From positions 2,073,261 through 2,137,260 of the forward strand of contig CP128386.1 in the NCBI GenBank assembly GCA_030345135.1: DNA of 64,000 nt, in the 5' to 3' direction. The notes under the pieces were generated by a model. That model searched no databases and was not told the origin of the DNA. It saw only the letters and a program-made list of their open reading frames with translations. This DNA is from Chitinophagaceae bacterium DXS (lineage in GTDB: Bacteria; Bacteroidota; Bacteroidia; Chitinophagales; Chitinophagaceae). Positions within the stretch are counted from its first letter, which is position 1. Each line of letters begins with the position of its first letter. The position numbers and the translations under genes were made by a program. Of the stretch, positions 9,082-18,623 are shown in pieces.

Positions 9082-9779
9082 TGTAGTGAATGGTCAATGG
9101 TGAAAAGTGAATAATGCGATCTGGTGAATTGAAAGCTAAGTTACAAATTGATCGCTGATTTAAGGATCGCTGATGTCTGATTTGCTGATGTCTGATTTAT
9201 TGATCACTGACACTAATTGAGCCAGTTCGCATAGCAATGTCGTTTAGTTGCGAGTGTTAATATCAAGCCTCATAAAATCGCGATCAGATCAATATTCGGG
9301 AGATCTCTCCTACCGTGTCAATAACAGATTTCATAGCAGTAACAATTTTTCCCGTAGGGAATTAAGCTTAATAGAAATTTGCGAATTGAGAACATCATAG
9401 TCCGTCAGGACTTTAACCAAATAAAAGGGTTAATGTCCTACGGACAAGAAAGGCCTTGTTGTTTTGGTTTCTATTAAGCTTAAAGTCCTACGGACTATCG
9501 ACGAAAAGTGTCCTATCATCTCTTTTTGATTGTGGTTATCCCAAATTACTGGTCGAGGCGACGATGCAGGTGCAGATTCCGCAGTATTACATACTCGTGA
9601 TAGTGCTGCTGTGATTACTTTTTCTGATAAGCCAGGATCGTCATGTCGACGACATGAGGCATCTCCCAAAGTTGGCGATATATGCTTAACTAAACGACCT
9701 TAAATTTGTACATCCGCACATTTGCAAATTCGCACATTCGCCCATTCCCTCCATTTTCAATTCTCCATTCTCCATAAAC
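9082..9779. other. 700-bp repeat-rich gap without a credible gene
   Basis: It holds CACCATTGACC-type repeats (9085-9110), GCTGATGTCTGATTT-type repeats (about 9150-9213), the fold-back element at 9350-9495, a short CATGTCG-A-CGACATG hairpin near 9643-9657, and TTCGCACATTTG-type repeats (9709-9745). A 79-codon frame at 9430-9669 runs through repeat arms and looks non-coding. Confidence 0.6.
9350..9495. repeat. Nested fold-back element
   Basis: Outer arms TTAAGCTTAATAGAAA (9362-9377) and TTTCTATTAAGCTTAA (about 9468-9483) are perfectly complementary. They extend outward through CCGTAGGGA and TCCTACGGA with a few mismatches. Inside, GTCCGTCAGGACTTTAACC and GGGTTAATGTCCTACGGAC form a second inverted pair. 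Four TCCGTAGGA-like units are thus arranged as a hairpin within a hairpin. There is no coding capacity, as in a MITE-like or structured RNA element. Confidence 0.65.
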
Positions 9780-12257
9780 TTAGTCTTCCCTCACACCTCC
9801 AAGTATTCCCGCAAACAAAATCCTTACACCTGACGTGGGTGTTTGATTTTTCTGGAAGGCCTCTATAAAATCTATGCGGAAAATTTTAAGAATGTTTTCA
9901 ATGGATAAGAAGATCTCTCCGTACTGCTTATCCTTATTAACATAGAGCGCATTGCCGCCGGCAACAAAGAACCAGTTCCATTTTTTCATCAATGGAATCT
10001 TGTTGGATAGAAATCCATTCAGGTGATACTCTAAGTGTGCAGAGGTTTGAAAACGCTCTTTATTACTATAATCATAATAGTGCATTATCTGGAAACTCTT
10101 CAGATACGGGCTGGCAGAAACAGTGCGGTTATCATAGTAGTGCTGGTAATCCGGCAGGTATAACTGCGTGGTATCTATAAAACCACCGACATTCCAGCGC
10201 CATTGTAATTTACCTCCCAAACGAAGGTCTATGTCATCCGATACCGAAAAGTTCCATTTATTATATTGTATATCACTGCCCAACCATTTATTGAAGCCTT
10301 GTGTAAACCCAAGCTCAAAAGTAGGATAGCCGGAGTTGAGCGCAGTTCTTTCGCCTCCTTTCTGAATGTATTTGATACCAGGCTGCCATAGAAAATTGAT
10401 GTTGGCTACAAGCGCCTTGTGTTCCGGAATATTGGAGGACACAATATTTGTTGGATAATTGGGTGTAAACTCCCTGCCCTTGATGTCAAAAATTGTATAA
10501 TCGCCGGTATTCTCCAAGGGATAACGATGCTGGTATTCAACTCCAAACTTAAGCGTAAACCCGTCGGCTATTTCGTTGGAATACCTGAACCTTGTGAACC
10601 ATGCTTCATACAACTTCATGATATTTCTTTCATACACAAGTGTTGCAATGGTGTTATCACGCGAGGTAATAGGTTGCAGCGGGTTAAATTGAAATACTCT
10701 TTTGCCCGCAGAAAAACTTATTGACTGATCGTGTCTTTTGCCATAGCCGTAAACCGCAGACAACCGCGCATTAAAATGATGATTGGTAAAGCCGTAGCGG
10801 ATATTGGGGCTTATATCAAGATAACTGTGAGATTGCTTGAATTCCTTAAAATACTCAGGACTAAAATTTACAACTGTTCCTTCAACTGTATTGTAGCTCA
10901 ATATGTCAAATATCGCCGGAAAAGTTATTGTCCTGTTTAACCTGCGCCTGATAAACTTTTTGCCGCCCAGCACGAAAGCGATGGGCCGGAATTCTTTGTT
11001 TCGCTTCAGATCCAAAGAATCGATATATTCAGGTTGCTGCCTCATATTTTCGAGGCTGTCTTTAAAGCGATAGTCCCTCGCTTCTTCCGGTTGAAGCGGG
11101 ATTGGGCGAATACTGTCCCAGTACGGAGCAGGCTTTGTGTTGGAACTGACGTCGTATTTTACAACTACATTATTAAAGTAATCGTCCGGAAATATCGGAT
11201 TGAGATTAAACTTGTCAAACACCTGGATAAAGTTGCCAAATATATCGAATCCGAAAACGTTGGACTGAGGGTAGATCACCTGGTGTTTTAAAACCCATTT
11301 GTTATCATATGGAATATAAATTTGCTCCAGCCTGAGTGTGTCCAAATACTGCATTTGTCTTTTCCCGGCGACCATAAGTTGTACGCTGTGTATACGCCAG
11401 TCATCTTCCATGATATTGATATAGCCCGAAAAAGTGGGTTCAAAAGTTCTTTTGGAACTCACTTTTATACGATTGATCATTTTCTTACCATCATAAAAAG
11501 TTCCCTCAAACTTGTAATTGTAAAACTTAAGTGCATTGTCTGCTATGGGCGAAATAAATCCGCGGGGATTCAGGTTCTCTCCTATTTTGATAGTGTTGTG
11601 ATACAATGATAACATCTGCGGCAAGGCTAGTCCGTAAGCATTATTGTTACCACTTACTTTCGTTGAAACAACATCTGTTTTTACTTTATCAGGCGGCTGC
11701 TGTGCGAAGGTGGCCACGGATTCGGAGAGATAGAGGAATTTTTGCTGGCTGGTATCACCGTCTTCAAAGTCGACTGTTTTACCGAGAAATTTTTTGGGGT
11801 ATTTCCTTAATCTCAATGTTCCCTTTATATAAACCTCACATTGAAACCGTTGCAATTCTTGCTCATAATCGGGTCTTTTTTCTATTGCCTTCCGTATTAT
11901 GGCATAGGCGGGATCTTCCTGCCCTGTTTTTACTGTAATATTGTCAAGTGCATATTGCTGTTCAGATAAAATGAAGTCTATTATAATATCTCTCTGATCA
12001 AGAATGATCTCTTTTTCAGCGGTTTTGAATCCCACACGCATACACTGCAAAACATAATTACCCGGATCAACCTGCAGACTGTATTCTCCTTTTGCATTGG
12101 CAGAAACGCCAATACTACTCCCTTTAATTGAAATGGATGCGAAACTCAAAGCTGCGCCGGAACTATCTGTGATCCGCCCGGAAATATGCTGTGCCGAACA
12201 AAAAAAAGTCAGCAACAGCATACCAATCAGATATGCAAGTCTACACTGAATCTTCAT
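9780..12257 (-). CDS. DUF5686 outer-membrane protein with carboxypeptidase-regulatory-like domain
   Basis: An 825-residue exported protein. The signal peptide (MKIQCRLAYLIGMLLLTFFCSA) is followed by a CarboxypepD_reg-like beta-sandwich (about 23-108, with GRITDSSGAALSFASISIKG). A long DUF5686 region ends in alternating aromatic strands like an outer-membrane barrel. The family is widespread in Bacteroidota and its function is unknown. No SusD partner or TonB plug is present, so it is not a SusC protein. It is probably monocistronic. Confidence 0.87.
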   Translation of the reverse strand: MKIQCRLAYLIGMLLLTFFCSAQHISGRITDSSGAALSFASISIKGSSIGVSANAKGEYSLQVDPGNYVLQCMRVGFKTAEKEIILDQRDIIIDFILSEQQYALDNITVKTGQEDPAYAIIRKAIEKRPDYEQELQRFQCEVYIKGTLRLRKYPKKFLGKTVDFEDGDTSQQKFLYLSESVATFAQQPPDKVKTDVVSTKVSGNNNAYGLALPQMLSLYHNTIKIGENLNPRGFISPIADNALKFYNYKFEGTFYDGKKMINRIKVSSKRTFEPTFSGYINIMEDDWRIHSVQLMVAGKRQMQYLDTLRLEQIYIPYDNKWVLKHQVIYPQSNVFGFDIFGNFIQVFDKFNLNPIFPDDYFNNVVVKYDVSSNTKPAPYWDSIRPIPLQPEEARDYRFKDSLENMRQQPEYIDSLDLKRNKEFRPIAFVLGGKKFIRRRLNRTITFPAIFDILSYNTVEGTVVNFSPEYFKEFKQSHSYLDISPNIRYGFTNHHFNARLSAVYGYGKRHDQSISFSAGKRVFQFNPLQPITSRDNTIATLVYERNIMKLYEAWFTRFRYSNEIADGFTLKFGVEYQHRYPLENTGDYTIFDIKGREFTPNYPTNIVSSNIPEHKALVANINFLWQPGIKYIQKGGERTALNSGYPTFELGFTQGFNKWLGSDIQYNKWNFSVSDDIDLRLGGKLQWRWNVGGFIDTTQLYLPDYQHYYDNRTVSASPYLKSFQIMHYYDYSNKERFQTSAHLEYHLNGFLSNKIPLMKKWNWFFVAGGNALYVNKDKQYGEIFLSIENILKIFRIDFIEAFQKNQTPTSGVRILFAGILGGVRED

Positions 12258-12332
12258 TAAAAATAGAAGGCTGTTGCGGTTGCGTGCGAAGCAACAAGGT
12301 TCCGGGGAATAATAAATGCAATTTATACGCCA

Positions 12333-12686
12333 TCAATTCTGCGTTTTAATGAGCGTCCGTCCGAAACTACCTGATAAAGCTGCAAATGCAGATACCAGGC
12401 CGCCAACAATTGCGGTAATTATTATAAGAGCCCCTGAACTTCCAATACCCAGCACATCAGCTATTTTAGGTGCCAGTAAATTCTGGTTATTTAAATCAAT
12501 GAAATAAGCATGAAATCCCCATAACAAAAACAAGCCTGCAAAGCCTGCTGCAAAAGCTTTCGATGGCTTTTGGTGGATGATTATTCCTATCAGGAATGAG
12601 CTTACGGCAAAGCCCCACCACGGGAGAAATAAGCAAACTGCATATCCCAGCAGGGCCGTAAGTATTATTGAAACAACTAATTTCAT
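12333..12686 (-). CDS. Small hypothetical membrane protein
   Basis: A 117-residue hydrophobic protein with about four predicted membrane helices (near 3-22, 23-38, 44-62 and 82-107) and Gly/Ala-rich packing such as AIVGGLVSAFAALSGSFG. I do not recognise a family. It lies 46 bp downstream of the penicillin acylase-like gene on the same strand and may be co-transcribed with it. Confidence 0.65.
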   Translation of the reverse strand: MKLVVSIILTALLGYAVCLFLPWWGFAVSSFLIGIIIHQKPSKAFAAGFAGLFLLWGFHAYFIDLNNQNLLAPKIADVLGIGSSGALIIITAIVGGLVSAFAALSGSFGRTLIKTQN

Positions 12687-12732
12687 TGGAGGTTATTTTA
12701 GTTCAGCATTGATTATCTTTCGATAGCTGATT

Positions 12733-15201
12733 TTAACTGTTACTAAACGTCATTTTCCCTTTAAGTCCTTTCTGTTTACTTATCTCGGCTTCTGATATTA
12801 TAGATAACATATAATATTTACCACTCGCCCAATAATCAACAAATGTATCATAATATTTACTGCCGGGATTACCGCTTTGTCCGCCCGGGTAAACACCGTA
12901 AGCTTCGGTCTTGTCATTTAAATGTACGACCATTCGCCAGCTTGGACCGTGAAATTGTTTGGTTGCATTTATAATATGATTTCCCCCACCAATTGGCAAA
13001 TGAAGTCTGCTAAACGCAGGTATCCGGAGCAAGTGCCGTATTCCGGAATCTTTAAACTTGCCCCATGCCAGTTTTCCGGTTTTCTCCGCAATGTTTAATT
13101 CTGTTGTCGCCTTTTTAAATGCTGCTGTCACAATATCTTTTATTGTTTCCTTTTGAGGGGTATTGATATTGTCTGCAAATACATAGCTGCTATCTTTTAA
13201 GATACTTTCAAGCATAGTGCTTTGCACCGGTTGCGGCATTGGCAACGGGCTTTGGGATAGTTCATCGTCATACATTTCAGCCATAATGCTATCTACCCAT
13301 ACAGCAAAGATCGTCGCGCCTTTTTCATCTATATCATTACGAAGGTTCCAGCTTTTGTATGTTTCGAACAAGGTTCTTTCCGTATCAGTCAAAGCTGTTT
13401 CATCTGTATATTTCAATAACACCGGCTTCGCCATTTCAGCAAATATGTTGTAGTTATTTGTCTGCAAGCGCTGCATATCTTCCGGTGTAATGTTTTCCAT
13501 CTGTGTAAGATTCCGGTTGATTATAATACCGCGGTACGGAGGATTAGAACCACCTATATAGTAAGGATAAGTCGTATCATAAGGATATTGATTGGCGCTG
13601 CTTACAAAGCCATACGTGGGATTATGAAGTGTTATATTGAAGCTATCACCGATGATTCCCTGCCAACGGTAAGAACTGTCATTACCCGGCATAAGAAAAT
13701 CACCCTGTCTTCTCCACTTCGCAGGGAAGCTGCCCTGTTGACGAATCGCAATATCGCCGCTCTTGCTTGCGAAGATCATGTTCTGGGCAGGACAACTAAA
13801 TGTAGATATCGCGTCAACATAGTCATCGTACCCTTTCGCTTTATCCAGCTTTCCGAAAGTCTTTAGCTCATCGCTGGGATCGTGCGCTTTCCACCGGCAG
13901 GCGTATGCCTTGCCATCTTTTAAGATGTTGGGATAATTTTTATCATACATCACAGGTCCCCAAACGGTCATGGCTATATGTTCCGTATCAGCTACTGCCC
14001 CTTTTACTTTAATTACTTCATCTCTAAACGTAGTGTTCTGCCACTCACCGTTATAGAGATATTGTTGCATTGTACTATCCTTAAAAGTGATTTCATAATA
14101 ATCGCGAACATCACGTCCTGAGTTTGTAAAGCCGAAAGCCACATTATCATTAAAGCCAATGATCACATTTGGCGCGCCGGGTAAGCCAACGCCATAAACA
14201 TTATTTCCCGGTGTTGATATTTGTACCTCATACCACAATGAAGGAAGATTTAAACCGAGATGTGGATCATTGCATAATATTGGTTTGCCGCTCGCGGTTT
14301 TTATTCCGCTAACAGCCCAGTTGTTGCTTCCATTCGCAGGATCAGGCTTTGGATTGTATGCCTGGGATTTAGTTGTATCTGCATTAAATGTGAAATAAAC
14401 AGAATCTGCATTCAAAGGCTTTTTAACCACCAGTCCCGCCTTTGCAAAAACAGTTCCCTTAGGAACAATAGGATCAAGTGAATCCTGACCATAAGGATAT
14501 AATTTTTCAAACTGCTTTGCTGTAAAAATGCTCCTGGCGTTTGTCATTTCAAAATCCTGTTCATAAGCGGCGAGATCATAAGACATATATTTCAACAGCA
14601 GTGCAGTTTTCAGATTCGTCCACTGTTCCGGCTTGTAGTCAAGCATCTTATATTCTAACGGATAATCTTTTTCATCAAGTGCGCTAATGTATGCATTCAC
14701 ACCGGCAGTATATGCATCTGCTGCAGCTTTGCTTTCAGGATCAGATTCCATTTGCTTCAGTGAATTTTCTGCGGCATAAACCATTCCGAGACGGCGAAAG
14801 AACTTATCGATTTTTAAAAAGTCTGAACCACTACCCTGTGCGCCCATTATTTCGCTTAACCTTCCGGCAGCCGCATATGTCTGAAAATCCATTTGCCATA
14901 AGCGAAAACGTGCGTGGAGATATCCCTGTACAAAGTTGGCATCATGATCGTTTTCTGCATAGATATGCGGGACCAGTCTTTCATCAAAATATACACTCAC
15001 TTTCCCTTTAAGTCCGGACGCATGAATGGCAGCGTTAAATTCTTTATCCGCAGCTTCGGCATTTTGCCAAAAGCCTTTTTGAGGCGAAAGAAAATATCCC
15101 ATACGCGGCGTTTTGGTTTTTCCCGCAGGTAACGGAACATTTAATACGATGATTAAACCGACGGTCAATGCCAGGCTAAGAATAAAATAGACTACCCGCA
15201 T
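12733..15201 (-). CDS. Penicillin acylase-family (S45) Ntn hydrolase
   Basis: An 822-residue precursor with an N-terminal membrane or signal segment (about 1-25), an alpha-chain region, and the conserved GSNNWAVSG site. Ser292 there would become the N-terminal nucleophile after autocatalytic removal of the linker peptide, followed by a long beta chain. Family members hydrolyse amides, including beta-lactams, acyl-homoserine lactones and other N-acyl compounds. The true substrate cannot be told from sequence. It is a periplasmic enzyme by its N-terminus. A small membrane protein gene follows. Confidence 0.9.
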   Translation of the reverse strand: MRVVYFILSLALTVGLIIVLNVPLPAGKTKTPRMGYFLSPQKGFWQNAEAADKEFNAAIHASGLKGKVSVYFDERLVPHIYAENDHDANFVQGYLHARFRLWQMDFQTYAAAGRLSEIMGAQGSGSDFLKIDKFFRRLGMVYAAENSLKQMESDPESKAAADAYTAGVNAYISALDEKDYPLEYKMLDYKPEQWTNLKTALLLKYMSYDLAAYEQDFEMTNARSIFTAKQFEKLYPYGQDSLDPIVPKGTVFAKAGLVVKKPLNADSVYFTFNADTTKSQAYNPKPDPANGSNNWAVSGIKTASGKPILCNDPHLGLNLPSLWYEVQISTPGNNVYGVGLPGAPNVIIGFNDNVAFGFTNSGRDVRDYYEITFKDSTMQQYLYNGEWQNTTFRDEVIKVKGAVADTEHIAMTVWGPVMYDKNYPNILKDGKAYACRWKAHDPSDELKTFGKLDKAKGYDDYVDAISTFSCPAQNMIFASKSGDIAIRQQGSFPAKWRRQGDFLMPGNDSSYRWQGIIGDSFNITLHNPTYGFVSSANQYPYDTTYPYYIGGSNPPYRGIIINRNLTQMENITPEDMQRLQTNNYNIFAEMAKPVLLKYTDETALTDTERTLFETYKSWNLRNDIDEKGATIFAVWVDSIMAEMYDDELSQSPLPMPQPVQSTMLESILKDSSYVFADNINTPQKETIKDIVTAAFKKATTELNIAEKTGKLAWGKFKDSGIRHLLRIPAFSRLHLPIGGGNHIINATKQFHGPSWRMVVHLNDKTEAYGVYPGGQSGNPGSKYYDTFVDYWASGKYYMLSIISEAEISKQKGLKGKMTFSNS

Positions 15202-15263
15202 AGCAAGTATTAGATTGAAAATTGAATTGATGCAGCAATGTTAAAACTTTTGATTCGGATTTG

Positions 15264-15449
15264 AGACCGGGATTGGAGGATTTTATGGACAGGGGGAGAT
15301 TATGATTAAAAGTAACCGGCTTGCAGCCGGGTTTTCTGGACCGGGATTGGAGGATTTTTATGATTAGTTGATTAGAAACCTTTTCCTTATGCCTCACACC
15401 TTATGCCTCACGCCTGACACCTGATACCTGAAACCTGACACCTGACCCC
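15264..15449. repeat. Direct repeat plus ACCTGA-family repeat before bioF stop
   Basis: A GACCGGGATTGGAGGATTTT copy near 15265 recurs near 15340, about 75 bp apart. From about 15388 onward the DNA is a degenerate array of CACCTGACACCTGATACCTG-like units. This array runs into bioF, whose stop codon (TAA, 15450-15452) is inside CTTACACCTCAC. Nothing else was seen in this gap. Confidence 0.65.
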
Positions 15450-16556
15450 TTACACCTCACTCTTCAGCAACCCAGCCAGCATCTCCACCTCTTCCACTGT
15501 GTTGAATGAATGCAGTACAATGCGCAGGCGCTCCTTTTCTTTGGGAACTGTGGGATAGAGTATGGCCCGTACGTCAATGTTATTTTCCTGTAATTTTTGA
15601 GCGAGTGCTTTTATGGCGGTATTTCCTGGCACCATTACAACTTGTATTGGCGTTAATGACTTGAATTTTTCGTAAGCGATATCTGCAGACTGGAAATATT
15701 GAATAAGCTCACCCAGTTTTTTTCTTTCTTCTGACAACCCTGGAAATACGTTATATGAAGTTGAAATACGATGAACCGCTTCTTCCGGAAGCGCCGTTGA
15801 GTAAATAAAACTCCTGGAAAAGTTAACCAGGTATTTTTTTAACCGGGTTGATCCTACAACAGCGGCGCCGTGACAACCCACCGCTTTCCCGAAAGTATGA
15901 ATCCGGCAAAACACATGATCGGCATATCCCATCGATTGAACCAAACCTTCCCCTGATTCGCCTATGGTGCCCGTAGAATGTGCTTCATCAATAACCAGGT
16001 GCGCATTGTATTTGTTACTTAGCGCAACCAGTTCATTTAAAGGACAAACATCTCCATCCATGCTAAAAACGGATTCGGTAACGATAAACACATTCCCTTT
16101 TGCCTGCTGTAACCGCAGCTCTAACTGATCCATATCGTTGTGTGCAAAAGAAAAGCTTTGAGCAAAAGATAACCTGATGCCGTCTCTTATCGATGCATGA
16201 GAAAGTGCATCGTATAAAATTGTATCTCCACGCTGTGGCACGCAGGAAAGCACGCCTGTATTCGCATCATATCCGGAATTATAAATAGCTGCAGCTTCGG
16301 TTTTGTGAAACGTCGCTATCTGCTTTTCGGTCTGTTCAATCAACTCGTAGTTGCCCGCAAGCAATCTTGACCCTGTACTGCCGTAAGAATAGCTAAACGC
16401 GTCAGCATCGTTGATTTTTAACAGACCATTTTTCACGATGCCGATATAATCGTTGCTGCAAAAATCAATTTTGCCTGAAGGTAGCGTCAATGCCCTCAAT
16501 GCATCCTGCTGAATACGCTCATCAAGTTTGTGTTGTAAAAAATCATCGTTGTACAT
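15450..16556 (-). CDS. bioF: 8-amino-7-oxononanoate synthase (or related alpha-oxoamine synthase)
   Basis: A 368-residue fold-I PLP enzyme. The PLP lysine is Lys224 in HTFGKAVG. The pyridine-nitrogen aspartate lies in HLVIDEAHSTG (Asp190) and the substrate-pocket motif is FCSNDYIGI near 32-40. BioF condenses pimeloyl-ACP or -CoA with alanine in biotin synthesis. The family also contains Gly C-acetyltransferase and sphingolipid-type synthases. The short length and motifs favour BioF. No other bio genes are adjacent. The stop codon lies inside an intergenic repeat. Confidence 0.82.
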   Translation of the reverse strand: MYNDDFLQHKLDERIQQDALRALTLPSGKIDFCSNDYIGIVKNGLLKINDADAFSYSYGSTGSRLLAGNYELIEQTEKQIATFHKTEAAAIYNSGYDANTGVLSCVPQRGDTILYDALSHASIRDGIRLSFAQSFSFAHNDMDQLELRLQQAKGNVFIVTESVFSMDGDVCPLNELVALSNKYNAHLVIDEAHSTGTIGESGEGLVQSMGYADHVFCRIHTFGKAVGCHGAAVVGSTRLKKYLVNFSRSFIYSTALPEEAVHRISTSYNVFPGLSEERKKLGELIQYFQSADIAYEKFKSLTPIQVVMVPGNTAIKALAQKLQENNIDVRAILYPTVPKEKERLRIVLHSFNTVEEVEMLAGLLKSEV

Positions 16557-17145
16557 AAAGCCAAAACATTAACCGGCGAAAGGTAGCAGTTTTAAACTAG
16601 ACTTGAAACGTATAAAACATTTAGCGCTTTTTAAACCATATAAGGCATATAAGTAAGGTGTCGGCCGCGCCAACGTTTCTTTGTTAACAACTGATTAAGC
16701 TTAAAGCCCAAAGCCTAAAGCCTAAAGCTGACCTAAGCGAAGTTTTTTAAACCATATAAGACATATAAGAGCAAATAAGAGCTTTTGCCCAGGATAATAG
16801 TAACACTTAAACGACAATATATTTACTTAACCAGCTCGGACCTTCACCATTGACCATTCACTATTCACTAGTTGTATAGAAGAAATATAAGAGCAAATAA
16901 GAGCTTTTGCCCAGGATAATAATAACACTTAAACGACAATATATTTACTTAACCAGCTCGAACCTTCACCATTGACCATTGACTATTCACTAGATATATA
17001 GAAGGGATATAAGGGAACCCCAAGCGAACAACAGCCGAAAGTTTCGAGTGACTGAGTCTCCTAACAATTCTAGCGTCTCTAGCAAACAATGGCTTAAATG
17101 TCCTTACATGCCTTATATGGTTCAAAAAAAACATGCTTATATGGT
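16557..17145. repeat. Repeat-rich gap with a 122-bp tandem duplication
   Basis: After AAGCTTAAAGCCTAAAG-type repeats (16696-16729), a unit containing GCAAATAAGAGCTTTTGCCC is present twice in tandem with a 122-bp period (about 16766-16887 and 16888-17009) and few differences. Each copy ends in a CACCATTGACCATTCACTA-type stretch; a partial third start follows. No gene was seen. Confidence 0.8.
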
Positions 17146-17153
17146 TACATTTG
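17146..17153 (+). promoter_or_regulatory. -7 element four bases before the MiaE-like start
   Basis: TACATTTG, then four bases, then ATG at 17158. If transcription begins the usual few bases after the -7 element, the mRNA has essentially no leader. The same arrangement occurs at 44714-44728. Confidence 0.45.
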
Positions 17154-17157
17154 CAGG

Positions 17158-17766
17158 ATGGAACTTTCGCAGGATACAAAAAACATTCTTGGACTTCAGC
17201 TACCAACAGATCCACGCTGGGTGAACCTGGCGGAAATGAAGCTCGAAGACGTCCTAACGGACCACGCTTATTGCGAACAGAAAGCTGCAACAAGCTGCAT
17301 CTCCATCATTCAGAAATATTCTGACAAAGAGGAACTTGTGAGCGAACTGGCACCTATTGTTACCGAAGAATGGGGCCATTTCAGGCTTGTATTGCAGGAA
17401 CTGAAAAAACGCAATCTCAGGCTTGGTAAACAACGCAAAGACGAATATGTAAACAAGCTGCTGGAATTTCAGAAGAAAGGTGGACATCCTGAAGATCGTT
17501 TTCTGGATCAAATGCTCACGATGGCACTCATCGAGGCGCGCAGTTGCGAAAGATTCAAACGCTTAAGTGAAGGGCTGGAAGATGAATACATGCGCAATTT
17601 TTACAGACGTTTTATGGAGAGTGAAGCGGGGCACTATACACTGTTCATTGAACTGGCGGAAACTTATGTCGACCCGGAAAAAGTAAGATCACGCTGGAAA
17701 GAATGGCTGGCTTATGAAGCCGAAGTAATGAACGGAATTGAAGTGAGAGGTGACAGGATACATTAA
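17158..17766 (+). CDS. miaE: MiaE-like tRNA-(ms2io6A37) hydroxylase, diiron protein
   Basis: A 202-residue ferritin-like four-helix protein with diiron ligand patterns EEWGH, a middle LIEARSCERF helix and ESEAGH near the C-terminus. MiaE hydroxylates the isopentenyl group of ms2i6A at tRNA position 37, using oxygen. The ATG at 17158 (MELSQDTKNILGL) is chosen. An extension to 17098 would read through repeat-derived sequence and lacks similarity. The gene starts four bases after a consensus -7 element, suggesting leaderless mRNA. Confidence 0.85.
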   Translation: MELSQDTKNILGLQLPTDPRWVNLAEMKLEDVLTDHAYCEQKAATSCISIIQKYSDKEELVSELAPIVTEEWGHFRLVLQELKKRNLRLGKQRKDEYVNKLLEFQKKGGHPEDRFLDQMLTMALIEARSCERFKRLSEGLEDEYMRNFYRRFMESEAGHYTLFIELAETYVDPEKVRSRWKEWLAYEAEVMNGIEVRGDRIH

Positions 17767-17852
17767 AAGCTTAAAGTCTAAAGCTTAAAGCCTGCAACAA
17801 CATGATCTTAATTCCGATTTGAACAACGTATAACGTATAACTTATCACTATC

Positions 17853-18338
17853 ATGACCATCAAAAGGATCGACCAATCTGAAAGCGATCTCGTAACAGAA
17901 TTATTCAATGAATACAGGATGTTTTACGGTCAGTCTCCGGATCTTTCACTCGCGGAAAAATTCATCAACACAAGGCTGGAAAATAATGAGTCGGTAATAT
18001 TTGTTGCTCTTGAACAGCATGGCCAGGAAATAAAGCCTGTAGGCTTTACACAACTATATCCTGTTTATTCATCAGTCCGGGCCTGCAAAAACTGGATCTT
18101 GAATGATTTGTTTGTGAAAAAAGAATATCGCGGAAAAGGCGCCAGATATCAACTGATCAAAAATGCCATGGACTTTGCCCAAACTAACGGAGCCACCTAT
18201 ATGCAGCTTGAAACTGCAACTGACAATTACAATGCTCAAAAACTGTATGAATCAATTGGATTTCAGAAAAAACCGGCGGACAACAGTTTTTTTGTTTATA
18301 CCATTTCTTTAAGTGAACAAGCGGTTACTGCAAAATAA
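17853..18338 (+). CDS. GNAT-family N-acetyltransferase
   Basis: A 161-residue GCN5-related acetyltransferase. The acetyl-CoA pyrophosphate loop is in LFVKKEYRGKGARYQLI (about 90-106), followed by the YMQLETATDNYNAQKLYESIGF motif B region, split here by residue type but clearly GNAT. Substrate unknown. The 87-bp gap after the MiaE-like gene has an AAGCTTAAAG repeat, and the two may be co-transcribed. Confidence 0.88.
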   Translation: MTIKRIDQSESDLVTELFNEYRMFYGQSPDLSLAEKFINTRLENNESVIFVALEQHGQEIKPVGFTQLYPVYSSVRACKNWILNDLFVKKEYRGKGARYQLIKNAMDFAQTNGATYMQLETATDNYNAQKLYESIGFQKKPADNSFFVYTISLSEQAVTAK

Positions 18339-18623
18339 CAGCTACGATTAAAGAATTACACTTAAATTATAATTTTGATTAATACAATATACAGGCGCTT
18401 GGGTTAAATAACATTTTTTAACAATGTTCTTATAAAGAAAACGCGTAAAATTGCTTTAATCGTTACTTTTATTTTTCGAGTTGCTTTATTTGCGTCGCAA
18501 AACAGCTTCTACGGTACATTAAAAAACAAAAACTCAACTTTGTAGTCGTATAATGAGGAAGTTATACCTTGCCGGTATAGCTAATTCGTTTTATGACCGG
18601 TTTATCATTATAAGACAAAGGAA

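Noticed and set aside
9430-9669. 79-codon frame on the minus strand
   Set aside because: It runs through the arms of the fold-back element and a second hairpin and resembles no protein I know.
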